From positions 5,022,001 to 5,086,000 of the forward strand of contig JAGVVL010000001.1 in NCBI GenBank assembly GCA_018287875.1: DNA of 64,000 nucleotides. Direction: 5' to 3'. Position numbers and translations under genes: made by a program. Source of the stretch: Nigrospora sphaerica (lineage: Eukaryota > Ascomycota > Sordariomycetes > Amphisphaeriales > Apiosporaceae). Below the pieces are notes generated by a model. It ran no database searches. It was given only the letters and a program-made list of their open reading frames with translations, and was not told where the DNA came from. Positions 23,253 through 35,001 of the stretch are shown piece by piece (the first letter of the stretch is position 1; each line of letters opens with the position of its first letter).

Positions 23253-24380
23253 CTATAAATCAATGCCCTCGTTCTCAGCCTCGCGTTCAATGTATTTCCG
23301 CACCTGTACCCAATCGCATTAGTCCCACTCCACATCTAACATACCTCCGGTTGCCTAGGTCATAACGTACCTCCTTGTCGGGTGCAAGGTCGAGGGCGAG
23401 GTATCCGTCCACGTCGCGCTTGTCGGTTTCGGCGCCCGCTGTCAGTAGAGCTACGGCAACAGCGCCTGCGTCCTGATTTAGACCCTACTAGGGGATACGT
23501 TTACACTGGGATCATCGGCACATACCGTGTCCCTCGGCCACGGCGTGGTGCAGAGCAGTGTAGCCGGCATTGTCGGTGGCATTCAGGGGGCTCTTGTTCT
23601 TGAGCAACAAGTTGACCATGGGAACCGAACCGACCGCCGCTGCACGGTGAAGAGGATACTGGCCGCGCTTGTCCCGGACTCGGGCCGAGGCCGGGGGCTT
23701 GTGGTCAAAAAGCATGCGCGCCACTTCGACGTTGCTCTTAGATGCCACGAAGTGCAGTGCCGTCTGGCCGTTGTGGTCTGCGGCGGCATGAGATGGGGCC
23801 TGCCGGATGAGGCTGAGTTGGGAGGGGGGAGGCAGGCTGTCGACTCACTGGCTTGGTTCACGTCGGCACCGCGGGACAGGAGGAGCTCGACGAGCTTCTC
23901 GTTGTCCTTGACGCTGACGGCAATCATGAGCGGCGTCCAACCGCTGTCGTCCTGGAGGCGCGGGTGAGGCCGGGGGGGGGTAATTTCGCGGGTACGGGGC
24001 GGGAGGTGCCGACTTACCTCGACGTCCGGGTCGAAGCCCTTCTGCTGCGTCAAGAGCATCACGATGTCGGGCCGGTTGGCCGAGGCGGCCCAGTGGACGG
24101 GCAGACGGCCGTCGTCATCCTTCCGCCATGCCTGTTTGGGGTCGGCCTGCGCCGTCGCGTCATATCATAGTTCAGCACCTTCACCGGGGGACGGGGAGCA
24201 ATGGCGGCGTGGTTGGTGGTGTTGCCCTTACATTGAGTAGAGCCTCGACCACGGTTACTGCAGTAGTCAGGGCAGGTCAGCTAGACGGGCCGCCGCCGGG
24301 CAGGGGGAGACGGAGGGACTTTTACATTTTCCCTCCCTCGTCGCGGCGTGCAATGCGAACTTCTCGTCTCCGGAATCCAT
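23253..24380 (-). CDS. NAS6: Proteasome assembly chaperone Nas6/PSMD10 (gankyrin)
   Basis: Seven minus-strand exons: 24380-24326, 24257-24232, 24146-24018, 23951-23849, 23777-23526, 23465-23371 and 23303-23253, giving 236 residues (yeast Nas6: 228). It is almost entirely ankyrin repeats, including DGRLPVHWAASANRPDIV, SGWTPLMIAVSVKDNEKLVE, GQTALHFVASKSNVEVAR, GQYPLHRAAAVGSVPMVN and GYTALHHAVAEGHG. Nas6 binds the C-terminal domain of Rpt3 and times 19S base assembly. The 26-nt second exon and the acceptor at 23466 were fixed by keeping the repeats in frame. It is divergent from PRP46 (762 bp between starts). Confidence 0.85.
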
Positions 24381-25142
24381 GTTTTTGCGGCACGGCGATT
24401 CCGGGTCGCCGAGGAGGGTACAAGTCGGAAATGATGCGGGTGTAAGTTGGGCGGGTGTTTGCGCCGGCGTGACGTGGGCAAGCTTGAGTCCCAGAATAGC
24501 CAGCTTATTAGTCAAGTCAGCTGCAGGCAGCTGCAAAGCCGCGCAATTCCGAGCTTGGGAAGGACCTTTGTGATTTGGCAGGGCGAGTAGGTAAGTTTTG
24601 GCTGGAATGATTCCCGGAGATTCACTCGGTTTCTCTTCATCCTAGCAGAGGGTGGAGGTGGGATGATGGGTGGTCACTAATATACAGATGTAGGTATAGA
24701 TGGATGTGGCGTCAGAGTGTACCTTCCACGCTTAGGATATATCATTTAGTAATTATACCAGTTATGCACTAACCTAGGAGCAGCAAGGTAGGCACGGAGG
24801 TGCTTGTGAATTGGATTAATGTCCACCACTAATAGGACAATGTTGTCAGATATGCAAGTAGCCCGTCCGGGTGATTAGCCGGTTATCTGCACATGTACAA
24901 AAACGAAAGCTTGAGCTAGCTATCGGAAGGATTGGATGCGCGCCGCGTTAACACTGAGGCGCCGCATCCATTAGCCAGCATCCATTCCTCTTCAACTACA
25001 TGTACGCTCTATAATACGTCCGTGATACCCATCCGCCCACCGCCGAACCCTCCTTGTGAACCGTGTCGTTCGTCTTGTCGCCTCGGTCGTCGGCCGCCGC
25101 CGCGGATCCCTCATTCACCTTCCATCATATCTACCGACCACA
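24381..25142. promoter_or_regulatory. Bidirectional promoter region of NAS6 and PRP46
   Basis: A 762-bp divergent spacer. It is AT-rich around 24680-24800, becoming GC- and CT-richer next to PRP46. No separate gene and no unambiguous motif are seen. Confidence 0.4.
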
Positions 25143-26594
25143 ATGGAGGTGGCGTCGCAACAACCGGACCTCAATTCCCTGGTCCGCGAAAACGCGAGAC
25201 AAGCCAACGCCATTTTTGCCAGCGACGCAGAAGACGGTTCGAGGAAACGACAGAAGCTCGGCACGGACGAAGAGCTCGAGAAAGCCGCCTTGGCCTACCG
25301 TCTACGCGCAGAATATGCAGACCTCCACGAGTTGCCCCAGGCGTTGGCGCAGAAGCAGGCCAACGCCATGAACGCGCGGACGAAGAAAAAAGGCAAAGCC
25401 AACGCGGCGGCGCCAGCCGACGCCGCGGAGCAGAAGACACAGAAGCTCATCGAGGGCATCACAGAGCAGTCGCCATCAGCGCCGCTAGGTAGCAGCGGGT
25501 CGACGGCCCTGGTACAGAGGACCAAGACGACGCCTTTCTCGGGCGCGGCGAAGGGAGATGGCAACGCGTCGACGGCCCTGAATGTGGCACGCGCCCAGGC
25601 TACACATCAGATCAAACCCGAGTGGCACGCGCCGTGGAAGCTGATGAGGGTGATATCGGGGCACCTGGGCTGGGTGAGGGCATTGGCCGTCGAGCCGGAC
25701 AACAAGTGGTTCGCCAGCGGCGCGGGCGACCGCACCATCAAGATTTGGGACATGGCCACTGGCAACCTGCGACTGACCCTGACGGGCCACATCTCGACGG
25801 TCCGCGGGCTGGCCGTCTCGCCGCGCCACCCGTACCTGTTCTCCTGCGGCGAGGACAAGATGGTCAAGTGCTGGGACCTGGAAACCAACAAGGTCATCCG
25901 GCACTATCACGGGCATCTGAGCGGCGTCTACACCATGTCGCTGCACCCCACGCTCGACGTCCTTGTCACGGGCGGCCGAGACGGCGTGGCCCGCGTCTGG
26001 GACATGCGCACGCGGAGCAACATCCACGTGCTGTCGGGCCACAAGGGCACCGTGGCCGATGTCGAGTGCCAGGCCGCGGACCCCCAGGTCATCACCGCCT
26101 CGCTCGATTCCACGGTGCGCCTCTGGGACCTGGCGGCCGGCAAGACCATGGGTGTCTTGACCCATCATAAAAAGGGTGTCCGCGCGCTCGCCCTGCACCC
26201 CTCCGAGTTTACGTTTGCCACGGGTAGCACCGGCAGCATCAAGCAGTGGAAGTGCCCCGAGGGCGCCTTCATGCAGAACTTTGATGGCCACAACGCCATC
26301 ATCAACTCGTTGTCGTGCAACGAGAACACACTGTTCTCGGGCGGCGACAACGGCTCCATGAGTTTCTGGGACTGGAAATCGGGCTACCGCTACCAATCAC
26401 TCGACTCCATCGCGCAGCCCGGCTCGCTAGACGCCGAGGCCGGCATCATGAGTTCGACCTTTGACGTCACGGGGATGCGACTGATTGTGGGCGAGACGGA
26501 CAAGACCATTAAGATTTGGAAGCCCGACGAGAAGGCCACTCCTGAAACGCACCCCTTGGACTGGAAGCCGACGCTGGGGCAGCGCAAATTCTAA
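25143..26594 (+). CDS. PRP46: Pre-mRNA-splicing WD40 protein Prp46/PLRG1
   Basis: A single exon of 483 residues. The start at [13 protein letters not shown] lies in CACAATGG context; the frame is open 29 codons upstream but that part is not family-like. After a charged 160-residue N-terminus come seven WD40 blades, e.g. [59 protein letters not shown] and [21 protein letters not shown]. The family ends with [13 protein letters not shown] and [11 protein letters not shown], as here. Prp46 is a core component of the NineTeen/Prp19-associated complex and is needed for spliceosome activation. It converges on ORC1 with 220 bp between stops. Confidence 0.92.
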   Translation: MEVASQQPDLNSLVRENARQANAIFASDAEDGSRKRQKLGTDEELEKAALAYRLRAEYADLHELPQALAQKQANAMNARTKKKGKANAAAPADAAEQKTQKLIEGITEQSPSAPLGSSGSTALVQRTKTTPFSGAAKGDGNASTALNVARAQATHQIKPEWHAPWKLMRVISGHLGWVRALAVEPDNKWFASGAGDRTIKIWDMATGNLRLTLTGHISTVRGLAVSPRHPYLFSCGEDKMVKCWDLETNKVIRHYHGHLSGVYTMSLHPTLDVLVTGGRDGVARVWDMRTRSNIHVLSGHKGTVADVECQAADPQVITASLDSTVRLWDLAAGKTMGVLTHHKKGVRALALHPSEFTFATGSTGSIKQWKCPEGAFMQNFDGHNAIINSLSCNENTLFSGGDNGSMSFWDWKSGYRYQSLDSIAQPGSLDAEAGIMSSTFDVTGMRLIVGETDKTIKIWKPDEKATPETHPLDWKPTLGQRKF

Positions 26595-26814
26595 AGCTGC
26601 AAGCAGGAAAGCCGTCCCTGCCGTGCAAGCTCAATCAGAGATAGTGATTGGGGTTCACACTAGGACAGCTTGTCACGGAAACAACTGCGTGGGCGCACGA
26701 ACCCGCAGGGAGATGAGAGGGGGATGCGTCACAGGAGGCGTGGATTAGTCCCCCCCCCGGATGAACAAGTCGTGGTGACAAGCCCAGGCCGGGATTACCC
26801 CAGCATTATGTAAA

Positions 26815-27375
26815 CTAGAAGACTATACCCAAAGCCCGGATCTCGGGGTCGTCGCGAAATGCCAACCGGACCTCTTCGTCGCCCACGGCCAGTCGCATTT
26901 TGCTGGGCCGCTCCGGCCGCTGCCCCTCGAGAATGACAATGCCCGCCCCCGTGAGGTTGATGGTGGCGGCGCCCACGCCCGATGCCCGCGTCATGCCCTT
27001 GAGGTCCCGCTGCGGCCGCGCGCCCGCGGCGTCGGGGCCGCCGGGGCCCTGGGTGAGCAACCGCACGCGCCGGCTCGCCTGATCGAGGACGAGGGCGCGC
27101 TTGAGCTCCTCCTGCACGTCGCCGTAGGTGCAGTCGGGCAGGCCGGTCCGCTGGATGCGCGCGAGCAGGGCGGCGAGCACCAGCTTGGCGGCGAACGGGA
27201 GGGCACGTAGGTACTGCTGCAGCGGGCTCGTCGTGGCCTCGTTGATGGCGCGCTTCACCGTGGCGATGGTGACGCGCCCGCGCGAGGCCGACGGCTTCTT
27301 CTGGGTCGGCGTCCCCCCCCCGGCCGCCGCCGCCGCCGTCTCCCGTGCCCGCGCGCGCTTGCTCGGCGTCCCAGG

Positions 27376-27415
<40 letters not shown>

Positions 27416-29079
27416 TTGGCCTCGGCCTCAGCCAGCTCCACGGCGCGGCGGCAGATGTCGAGGGCGCGCCGCGCATCGCCGCTTACGGCCGCCACCTTGC
27501 GGCTCGCAAACTGCACCGCATCCGGCTCGACGACGTGGCCGGGCACGCCCTCGAGGCGTGACTGGATGATCTTCATCAGCTGCTCGTGGTTGTAGCCGGG
27601 AAAGGTGATGCGCGTCAGCCCCAGACGGCTGCTGATCTTGTTGCTCAGGGTCCGCTCCGGCAGGTCCATGGTGTTGGCGACCGCGAGCACGATGAGGCGC
27701 GAGTGCCGCAATCCCGGCCAGTTGAAGAAGTTGTACATGACACTCTGGTTCTTGGTGACGAGCTGGTCCAGCTCGTCCATGAGCACCACACAGGGCACGC
27801 GGCGCGGGCTCGGATGGCTGAACTCGCGCTCCAACAGGTCCAGGGCCTGACTCGGACTCACACGCTGGCCCCGGAGAGCCTCCCAGAGGAGCGAATACGA
27901 CTGATGCGGGTCGGTGATTTTCATGCCGTTTATTTCAACGAATATGAAGTCGTCAAGCTCGTCGGAGCGGACCGCGTCGTCCAGTCGCGCCACGACCTCG
28001 CGGACTGTGGCAGTCTTGCCCGTGCCCGGCGTGCCGGAGATGTAGATACAGGCGCCGGAGCCGTCGGTAATGGCGGCTTCCAGGTGGGAATAGACGAGAG
28101 AGAACTCCGATTCGCGGCACGGAAGGCTGGTCGGCACAGACGCCACGTGGAGCTGGGCGCGAGCCAGCTGGAAAGGAGACGACTGGTGGTGCGCAGGTGA
28201 CAGGATGCGGGTGCCCAGGGGCGTGAACTCCAAGGCTTTTTTGATGACAAGTTTACGGTTGGACGGCGTGGTCAACTTGGTGGTCTTCTGGCGTTTTCTC
28301 GGAGTAGAAACTGTAGTACGCAGCAGCTCGTCCGCGTGCCCGTCGTCATCCCCGTCCTCGTCGTGGTCGGCCGTAAAGGCCGTCTCGGCCGGCGCCCGAT
28401 CCTTCTTTGCTTTCCTCCTCGTGGTGGCCGTCTTGGACTCGACGAACTGCCGCAATGCTTGGACGCCCTCCCCTCGCCCTCGGTACAAGTCTTCCCATAC
28501 GAACTCGTCTGTGTAGGTTGCCGTCCGGTTATTGCATCCGCGGCGGCAGATAAAGGTCTTGTTGTACCCCGGGACGTTGCGCGGGATCTTGCCCGTCGGA
28601 TACATCTCCGAGAACTTCTGCAGTGACATTACGGTGGCCTTGCCGTTGATGGAGGCCAGCGGGTTGATGTCGGTGGAGGGCGTGATGTAGAGCTCATTGG
28701 GAAGGCAGTCTGTTCGCTTGCGCTCCTTGTTCCGGATCTCGCTCTGGGTGGAGAACCACAGAAAGTTGGCGGCCATATCGCCATCGTCATCCTCGGCGAC
28801 AAACTCCAGGATTATGCCGACCCAGGCCTCGTTTCCTTCGGCCTTCAGTAGCATGCACTCGCCGATGCGGCACTCAAAACTGCCCATGCGAGCGCCTATC
28901 ACCGGGCCATGCGGCTCGTCCCGCTTCCGCTTCCGCACGGCTTCGCCCCTTTCGTGGCTGGGCTGCTTCTCGGCGGCGTCGTCAAATATCCATTCCCACG
29001 GAAGGTCATCGGTTCCCAGTTCGTCATCCGAGTCGTCCCGGGCAACGCCTAGGCGAGCGCTGGTCTTCTGCCGCGACAT
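26815..29079 (-). CDS. ORC1: Origin recognition complex subunit 1
   Basis: A single minus-strand exon of 754 residues starting MSRQKTSARLGVARDD. The frame is open to 29280 but the extra residues lack family character. A BAH domain spans roughly residues 60-200 (GECMLLKAEGNEAWVGIILEF, LYITPSTDINPLASINGKAT). The AAA+ ATPase has Walker A GTPGTGKT near residue 349, Walker B VVLMDELDQL near 430, and sensor-1-like VLAVANTMDLPER. A C-terminal winged-helix part follows. ORC1 supplies the ATPase activity of ORC for origin binding and MCM loading. A Gly-Asp dipeptide run (hexanucleotide repeat) interrupts the ATPase lid region. The gene is divergent from the neighbour at 29624. Confidence 0.92.
27377..27414 (-). 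repeat. CCGTCG hexanucleotide repeat in ORC1
   Basis: Six tandem copies of a hexanucleotide encode alternating Asp-Gly on the minus strand. They lie within the lid region of ORC1, just before a basic KRARARE stretch. Confidence 0.85.
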
Positions 29080-29623
29080 GTTGCGCTCCCCAGAGGAGAT
29101 AGTAAGTGGGCAACTCTGCTGGGCGGATACTCGACTGAAAGGTTCAAACTCCGAATCGCCGGCGGGACCGAGTCTTGTCACGATAGATTTGGTTTCGTGG
29201 ATAAGTTTTGTTGTTCTCGATTCGCGCGCTACCATAACCCCAAGGCCGGAAGCTGAGTCGCGACGCGGGCGCGTTCTCACAAATTAACGACGTCGCGAAA
29301 GCACGTGGACTTGGCTCGACTTGGACGGCCATTTAAGAGGACACCCCACCATTGTATGCATGTACATGTACATACCTCTTACATATAACCCTTTGTATCA
29401 GCACTAACTTCTTCGCAAGTGCAGATACATGCCGGACTGTGACGCCATCCATAACCGCCTCTAGAGTTGCAAGTATATACACACACCGGATCCCTTCTTC
29501 AACACCCGCCTCCATCTTCCCCACACCAACTGCGTGCCGTCCAACTTGCGCATCGGCGCGGCCACTACTTGCGAGCCCAGTGCGCACGAGTGGTCCTCCC
29601 TCACAACATGCGGTGACTTCACC
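29080..29623. promoter_or_regulatory. Divergent promoter region of ORC1 and the 29624 gene
   Basis: A 544-bp spacer. It contains CATGTACATGTACATA words at 29359-29374 and a pyrimidine-rich leader before 29624. No gene is seen. Confidence 0.4.
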
Positions 29624-30649
29624 ATGGGTATCCTTACGGCCGTTCGCGATGAGCGCGTCGTCCTCGCGGGCCTCGGCGTCGTCGCCGTGGCCTTCGTCAG
29701 TATGATGCACCTGATCCTCGAACACTACCGGGACGAGGTTGAGATCCCCCCCGAGCAGCCCAAGCCGCAGTACATCACCCAAGAAACCGAGGACGCACTC
29801 GAGCAAAAGACGCTCGATACCCTGGCCTCGCACTACAACTACGCGATTCGGGACACAGCAATCAAGATCATTGCCGGCCGCGCCGCCAACGACCCTACCG
29901 TCATCGATACGCTCCTCCGGGGCATCACCCGCGAAGACTACGACGAGCGCATGCGCAACCTGCGCACTCTGATCTACGCCGTCGAAGAGAGGGATGTGCC
30001 CCTGCACAGCCTCGCTGTTCTCAACACCCCCTGTGCCTACTCGGCCCTGGTCCGCTGCCTCGAACTATGCCTACATCTGCCGGGCCGCCCCAACGACGTC
30101 TTGGACGATCCGCTCTACGACGAATACCCCCTCCGCGACGCCTGCGAGCGCCGCTGCCTGATGCTGGCCTCGCAGCTCGTCCACAGCCACGAAGTCAAAC
30201 CGCTGGTTAAGGCCAAGTTCGTCGAGAAGTGGCTCGCCAAACAAAACTGGGGCGAGACCGAGGCCGAGCGCATGTACAACTTTAAGCGCTACCTCAAGTA
30301 CAAGAAGAACAGGATTGTCGACATCTGTAACTTCATCGCCTCGACGAGAAGCGGCAAGCGAGCGTTGCGGCAAGCCGGCCTGGTCAGCTCCAACAGCCCG
30401 TCACCTTCCCGAGAGCACTCGGGCAGCCGTATCAAGGTCATTCTCGAGATTAGCATGTCAAACGAGGATGAAAACGGCGAGGTCCGACACGAGACGATAC
30501 AAACCGAGCTGGTCCCGAGGCTTGTGGAGCAGACCGCAGAAGAGCAACGGCGGCGCAGACGACACCGAGAAGCCATAGTTCTTAACGACGGCATGCACCC
30601 GCTGGGCCGAGACAACATCATTCAGCGCGAACATGATAACAACACATGA
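29624..30649 (+). CDS. Conserved fungal protein with one N-terminal membrane helix
   Basis: A single exon of 341 residues, start in strong CACCATGGG context. Residues 11-33 (VVLAGLGVVAVAFVSMMHLIL) form one hydrophobic helix. The rest is soluble and largely helical (e.g. TLDTLASHYNYAIRDTAIKIIAGRAANDPTV), reminiscent of ARM/HEAT-like packing. The tail is basic, with an Arg run (EEQRRRRRHRE) and then HPLGRDNIIQREHDNNT. The quality of the frame and composition leave little doubt it is a gene. I do not recognise a named family. A membrane-anchored adaptor is a guess only. Confidence 0.75.
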   Translation: MGILTAVRDERVVLAGLGVVAVAFVSMMHLILEHYRDEVEIPPEQPKPQYITQETEDALEQKTLDTLASHYNYAIRDTAIKIIAGRAANDPTVIDTLLRGITREDYDERMRNLRTLIYAVEERDVPLHSLAVLNTPCAYSALVRCLELCLHLPGRPNDVLDDPLYDEYPLRDACERRCLMLASQLVHSHEVKPLVKAKFVEKWLAKQNWGETEAERMYNFKRYLKYKKNRIVDICNFIASTRSGKRALRQAGLVSSNSPSPSREHSGSRIKVILEISMSNEDENGEVRHETIQTELVPRLVEQTAEEQRRRRRHREAIVLNDGMHPLGRDNIIQREHDNNT

Positions 30650-31755
30650 CCAGGGCTTGGCACTTCTTTGATAGACTAACCCTCTATTACGGCAAGGCTA
30701 CGGTTAATATGCGCTCCCCCGAAGCCGGAGCATTGCCTGTCGTGGGCTGATCAAGTGGCACGGGTTTCTCCACGCCGGCTTCGTGTCTCTCAGTGGAAGT
30801 GAACGAGGCTTGGGGTTTGCGTGTGTGCACACCCCATACTCAGGAACCTGCAGCGGACAGTGAGGCACTTCTCCTTGGCCCAGCTACCAGAGAGCGGTCC
30901 TTCACTCGAAGGTCTGTGGAGGGTAGGAAAGTAGGCTTTGCTTGAAGAGTAAAGCCCCCTTGCATCTGCATGCCGTCCCGGCCGGGAGGGATGAGCCAGC
31001 GTGAAGCACGACGGAATGCTTGGAGGTGAGGCATAGCGCCCACCAACATTACCAATGACTATTTTTTCGCCTATTGCAGTCGTGATGGGGTCATACGTCC
31101 AATCCCGCACCAAGCCCAAGGGTGGCATTCGGCGAAGGAAGACATACACGATAATGGTCGATGGCGGGGGCGCATCTCTGCGCCTGCGTAGCACCTGGGT
31201 TTCTCACCATGTGTATCAGCGCGTATTGTACGAAGACCGGAAAGATTTCCATAGCGTGCACAGTAGCTTTCGGCTTATACGTTGGGGCAGTCTTACTAGT
31301 TGCTGTTAGGAATCTTCCTTACTAGGTGGTCCTCCCCTGGGCCTCGATCCAGCAATGAATGAATGAGATGTCGTGCCCAGCGAAATCGCAGCAAAACGCA
31401 TGCTCCTTTTTGGTAGTGCTCGATGTGACGGACTGGCACGTTCGGTAAATACTTCACAGGTTGGAAGATATGTTGTCAACACCCAAGCTCCCGCTTCCTT
31501 GCACTTATTGCCCCCACCCCCACCTTTGGCGCCCGGGGATCCAGTCACCATGAGGACGGCGAATTGTTCATAGTTCCCTCGACGCCCGTCGCTCTTATAA
31601 AACCACCACCATCCAAGTCGCATATTCCCACTCGCGCGTCCGGGCCCGTCGAGTCGACCTTTTTGTCCCCCCCCCCTTCCCCGAGCGCCGAACAGCGACC
31701 ACCGATCGGTTCCCACTTCACCCCTTCCGGTCCTCCCCCACGTTCAGAGCGCACC
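30650..31755. other. Intergenic stretch upstream of PFD5
   Basis: Minus- and plus-frame ORFs around 30790-31310 overlap each other and look random. The right end is the PFD5 promoter, with a TATA box and pyrimidine tracts. Confidence 0.45.
31596..31602 (+). promoter_or_regulatory. TATA box of PFD5
   Basis: TATAAAA lies 154 bases upstream of the start codon, followed by C/T-rich sequence. Confidence 0.5.
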
Positions 31756-32480
31756 ATGTCGAGCCAAGGCGGCGGCGGTGGTGGTGAGCAGCAAGGTGAG
31801 CCGCCCTACCGTGGGGAAAGGTGCGCGTGCGCTTGCGACTGACACGAGCAACGCGGCCAGTTAGCATCGACTCGCTGAGCGTCCAGCAGCTGGCCCAGGT
31901 CAAGAAGCAGCTCGAGGAGGAGCTCAACCACCTCAGCGGCTCCATCCAGCAGCTCTACGCCGCTCAGGCCAAGTTCCGCCAGTGCATGAACTGCATTCAG
32001 GGCGGCAAGTCGCCCGCCCTCGAGGGTACGTTTATTTTCCCGCGGCCCTTCGCGTCCCGGTGGGCGGGGCTGGGGGAAGTGCGCAGAGGACCAACGACAA
32101 GTGCGCGTGGGCTGACCCCGGGCCGTGAGCAGAAGGAAAGCAGATCCTGGTCCCCCTGACCAACTCGCTCTACGTCAACGGCACCCTCTCCAACACCTCA
32201 CACGTCATCGTCGACGTCGGCACCGGCTTCTACGTCGAGAAAGACATCAAGTCGGCCGTGCAGTTCTACGAAAACAAGACCAACGAGCTGGCCGCCAGCA
32301 TCAAGGACCTCGAGGCCATCATCCAGGGCAAGAACAATAACGCACGCATGCTCGACGAGGGTACGTCCCGACTTCCTAGCAAAATAGCGTTTGGTTTGGC
32401 TCACGAGACTGACGGCTGTACCCTATATAGTCCTCAGACAAAAGATGGAGGCGCCAGCCCAACAGGCGACGCAGTCGTAG
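31756..32480 (+). CDS. PFD5: Prefoldin subunit 5 (alpha type)
   Basis: Exons 31756-31795, 31861-32025, 32136-32360 and 32431-32480 give 159 residues. The Gly-rich start MSSQGGGGGG precedes the first helix SIDSLSVQQLAQVKKQLEEE. The two central beta-hairpins include LVPLTNSLYVNGTL and VIVDVGTGFYVEKD, and the second helix ends the protein at QQATQS. The paired hairpins mark it as alpha-class, the partner of beta-class subunits such as PFD1. The third exon uses an AAG acceptor, required to restore GKQILVPL. The role is co-chaperone delivery of nascent tubulin and actin to CCT. Confidence 0.92.
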
Positions 32481-32941
32481 GAGCGTTCCCTCCCCGGCGA
32501 GGCCTCGAGGCCAACCCAGAACCGCGCGAATTCCGCCTTCAGGGCTGCGCAATCGGGGACATTTGCTTCAAGAGCGATGGCCTCGCTGATGCCAGTGGCT
32601 GCAGTCTCAAATCCTGTGTTTCCCCCCTCGCCGCCAGCTTTATCGCAACTCCAGGGGTCCGAACCCCAACCCGATGGGCCACAGTCACGCCGAGCACAGT
32701 CCCGCGTGACCACCGGGTCGCCCAGCTTGCACACAAGCCGACAGCAACTTGGTGTCTGCAACGTAGAGTAGAATACTCGGACAAGAATGTGGCCAGGCCC
32801 AGCTACGTGCCGCAAATCTGGCAACAACCGTCTGGCTATGCCAGCCAGAATCGTCAAGCGCAGGCCGTAACGATGTGGTGCTACCGAGTGCTCGCCCGAA
32901 TCAAAACCAAAGTGAAAAAACGTAAACGGCGTCACAGATAC
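32481..32941. other. Convergent 3' flanks, no gene seen
   Basis: A stretch between PFD5 and the minus-strand gene ending at 32942. It shows no recognisable element. Confidence 0.5.
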
Positions 32942-35001
32942 TCAAATAGCATCCAGAGCATTGCGAATCTTGCAGATCATGCGCACGAATAACTCGACTC
33001 GCGCCTTGCCGGTGACGTCCCTTGTGCCCTTGTCCTGATCGTCGACAAACAAGTGCTCGAGGTCAGCACCCCAACCCGAGTCACGTACACCAAACCGATC
33101 GTGCCAATGCTCACCAAAGAGGGAGACACTGTAGGTAGTCCGCGGCTTGTTGGTTTCCGACGACCCGTCAAGTCCATCCCACTCACGTCGGAAGGTGAGC
33201 TCGACAACGTAGGGCGAACAGCCGTAGCGGAACCGGTAGACGCTTTCGACGGCCGTCTTTCGGATTTCGTTTGCCATTTTTCGGTTGCCCGCGTGCCTGA
33301 TCTCGACCCGCGGATATTCCATGGGCGAGGTACCTCGCCCCTTCTTCCTGATTACGGCGTTCCGCAGGTACCGCTGAAACAGAGGAAAGGGGCGGTCAGT
33401 CTTTGGCAGGTCTCTGACCGTGGCCATTGCCCAGTCAAACTTCCTATGCCCCGTGTGAGTATCGTGCATATTTGTTCCAGCGAAATCCGTCTACCCAGCG
33501 GTGTCCCGAAGTTGACCTACCTGCCCAAGCTAAGGATGTTGTAATTCATCTCTTTGTCGAGTTCTACGTCCTTGAGGTGCATCGCGGATGCCTCAAATGC
33601 CTCCATGTTGCCCATAGAGTAAATGGTGTAAGTATCCTGCTCATTGCCGGATCTGACATCCTCTTCGCAAAGCTCAGCCCTGATCCGGTGGGCACCCGAA
33701 TGCACCTCGAAGAAGTAAAGGGGCTTGTTGGCAGCGGCCTCGATCCCAGGCGGTTGGAAATCGTTTCCCTCGTTCATCATCATCCTCAGAACCCGTAATC
33801 CTTCGTCGATATCATCGAGTCTATGGAAAGTCAGCAAAAAGGCTCATTGCAGCACCAAACTTGGCGTAGTTGGGGGTGTAACATACTTGGTGACCACGCT
33901 TCCCCGAATCCGGGGGTTCTTCATGAGTTGGTGAAACTCACTCAACCTGATCGGGATCATAAGCTTCTTCGAAGGGTAATTTTCGAGGTTGAAGCGGCCG
34001 AAGGAGACGAAGAGATTACGACCCGCGTGTGCACGACTAATGCGTCTCAGGATGGCCAGCATGCATTGGCAGAGATGGCTCTCGTAGTCCTTATCCTCAT
34101 CCAGACCCTGGCTCTGTGTCGTCATATCGCCAACATCGAGATCCTGCTGGAGTTCTGGTCTGACCGGTGGCGGACCTCCTGTTGTCGCCTGGGCCTGGGG
34201 AACGAGCAGCACGTGGTGAGTCGACTGAAGAACACCCGATGGCTCCAGGAAAAGCTCCATTTCGTGCACCGATTTCATCAAGATGAACTCATCGGCCAAT
34301 TCTCGAGCCTTGTCCACGCACAGCCTGGCAAAATCTCCCGAGGGAGTAGTGGTCTTGAGAAATCTCCTATTGCCCTGGCCACGGATTTCGACCAGGATGT
34401 CGTCTTGTGCGTATTGTAACGCTCTCTGCACCTCCTCCAAGGCACCGTCTGCATTCTCGGGGGTATGGCGAAGTATCAGATTCGACTGTATTCTCCGTTG
34501 CATCAGCCTACGTTATTCTTTTGCGTCAACCGATGGACGAGCTATTACCTGGAAGATATCATGCCTCACAAAATCTTGGCGGCGGCGTCCTCGCTCGTTC
34601 TTCGCGTCCTGCCATGCGACACGAAGCCCAGCGCGTGTCAATCCTGCAAAAGGGCGGCGCTCGGTGACCACCTCGGTCCCGGTGACATTGGGAACAGCTA
34701 GAGTACTGGGGCCGGAGGCCAGTATAACTGCACGTAAACGCGGAGCGGCTGCACGATAACGCGCCAGGGCGGCAATGCTGCCAATAGTGTCAGGCAGCTT
34801 CTCGTCGTCAGATGTGTCCAGTAGTGAGGATTCAGGTCTTTTCTTATTAGCTGAGGCAACGTTGTGTTGCCATGCAGGTGCAAGAGGAACGGCGCCGAGG
34901 CCGTCATCACCGCTGTTACTGTCAGAGACTACTCGCCTTCCGGATCCACAATACCAAGTGCCGAAATGGACGACTCACAGGTCAATCAGGTCTTGGGACA
35001 T
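32942..35001 (-). CDS. Fungal-specific protein of unknown function (DUF7905-like)
   Basis: Five minus-strand exons, 35001-34979 (MSQDLIDL), 34918-34549, 34485-33887, 33820-33521 and 33443-32942, give 597 residues with all phases consistent. An early part is basic (GRRRQDFVRHDIFQ). The middle and C-terminal parts look globular: ILVEIRGQGNRRFLKTTTP, FVSFGRFNLENYPSKKLM, YFFEVHSGAHRIRAELCEED, and a C-terminus rich in aromatic and charged residues (VESVYRFRYGCSPYVVELTF). I think it belongs to the fungal group carrying the DUF7905 C-terminal domain, sometimes next to KH-like segments, but this is from memory and unverified. The first exon codes for fewer than eight residues; a longer 5' exon cannot be excluded. 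Confidence 0.6.
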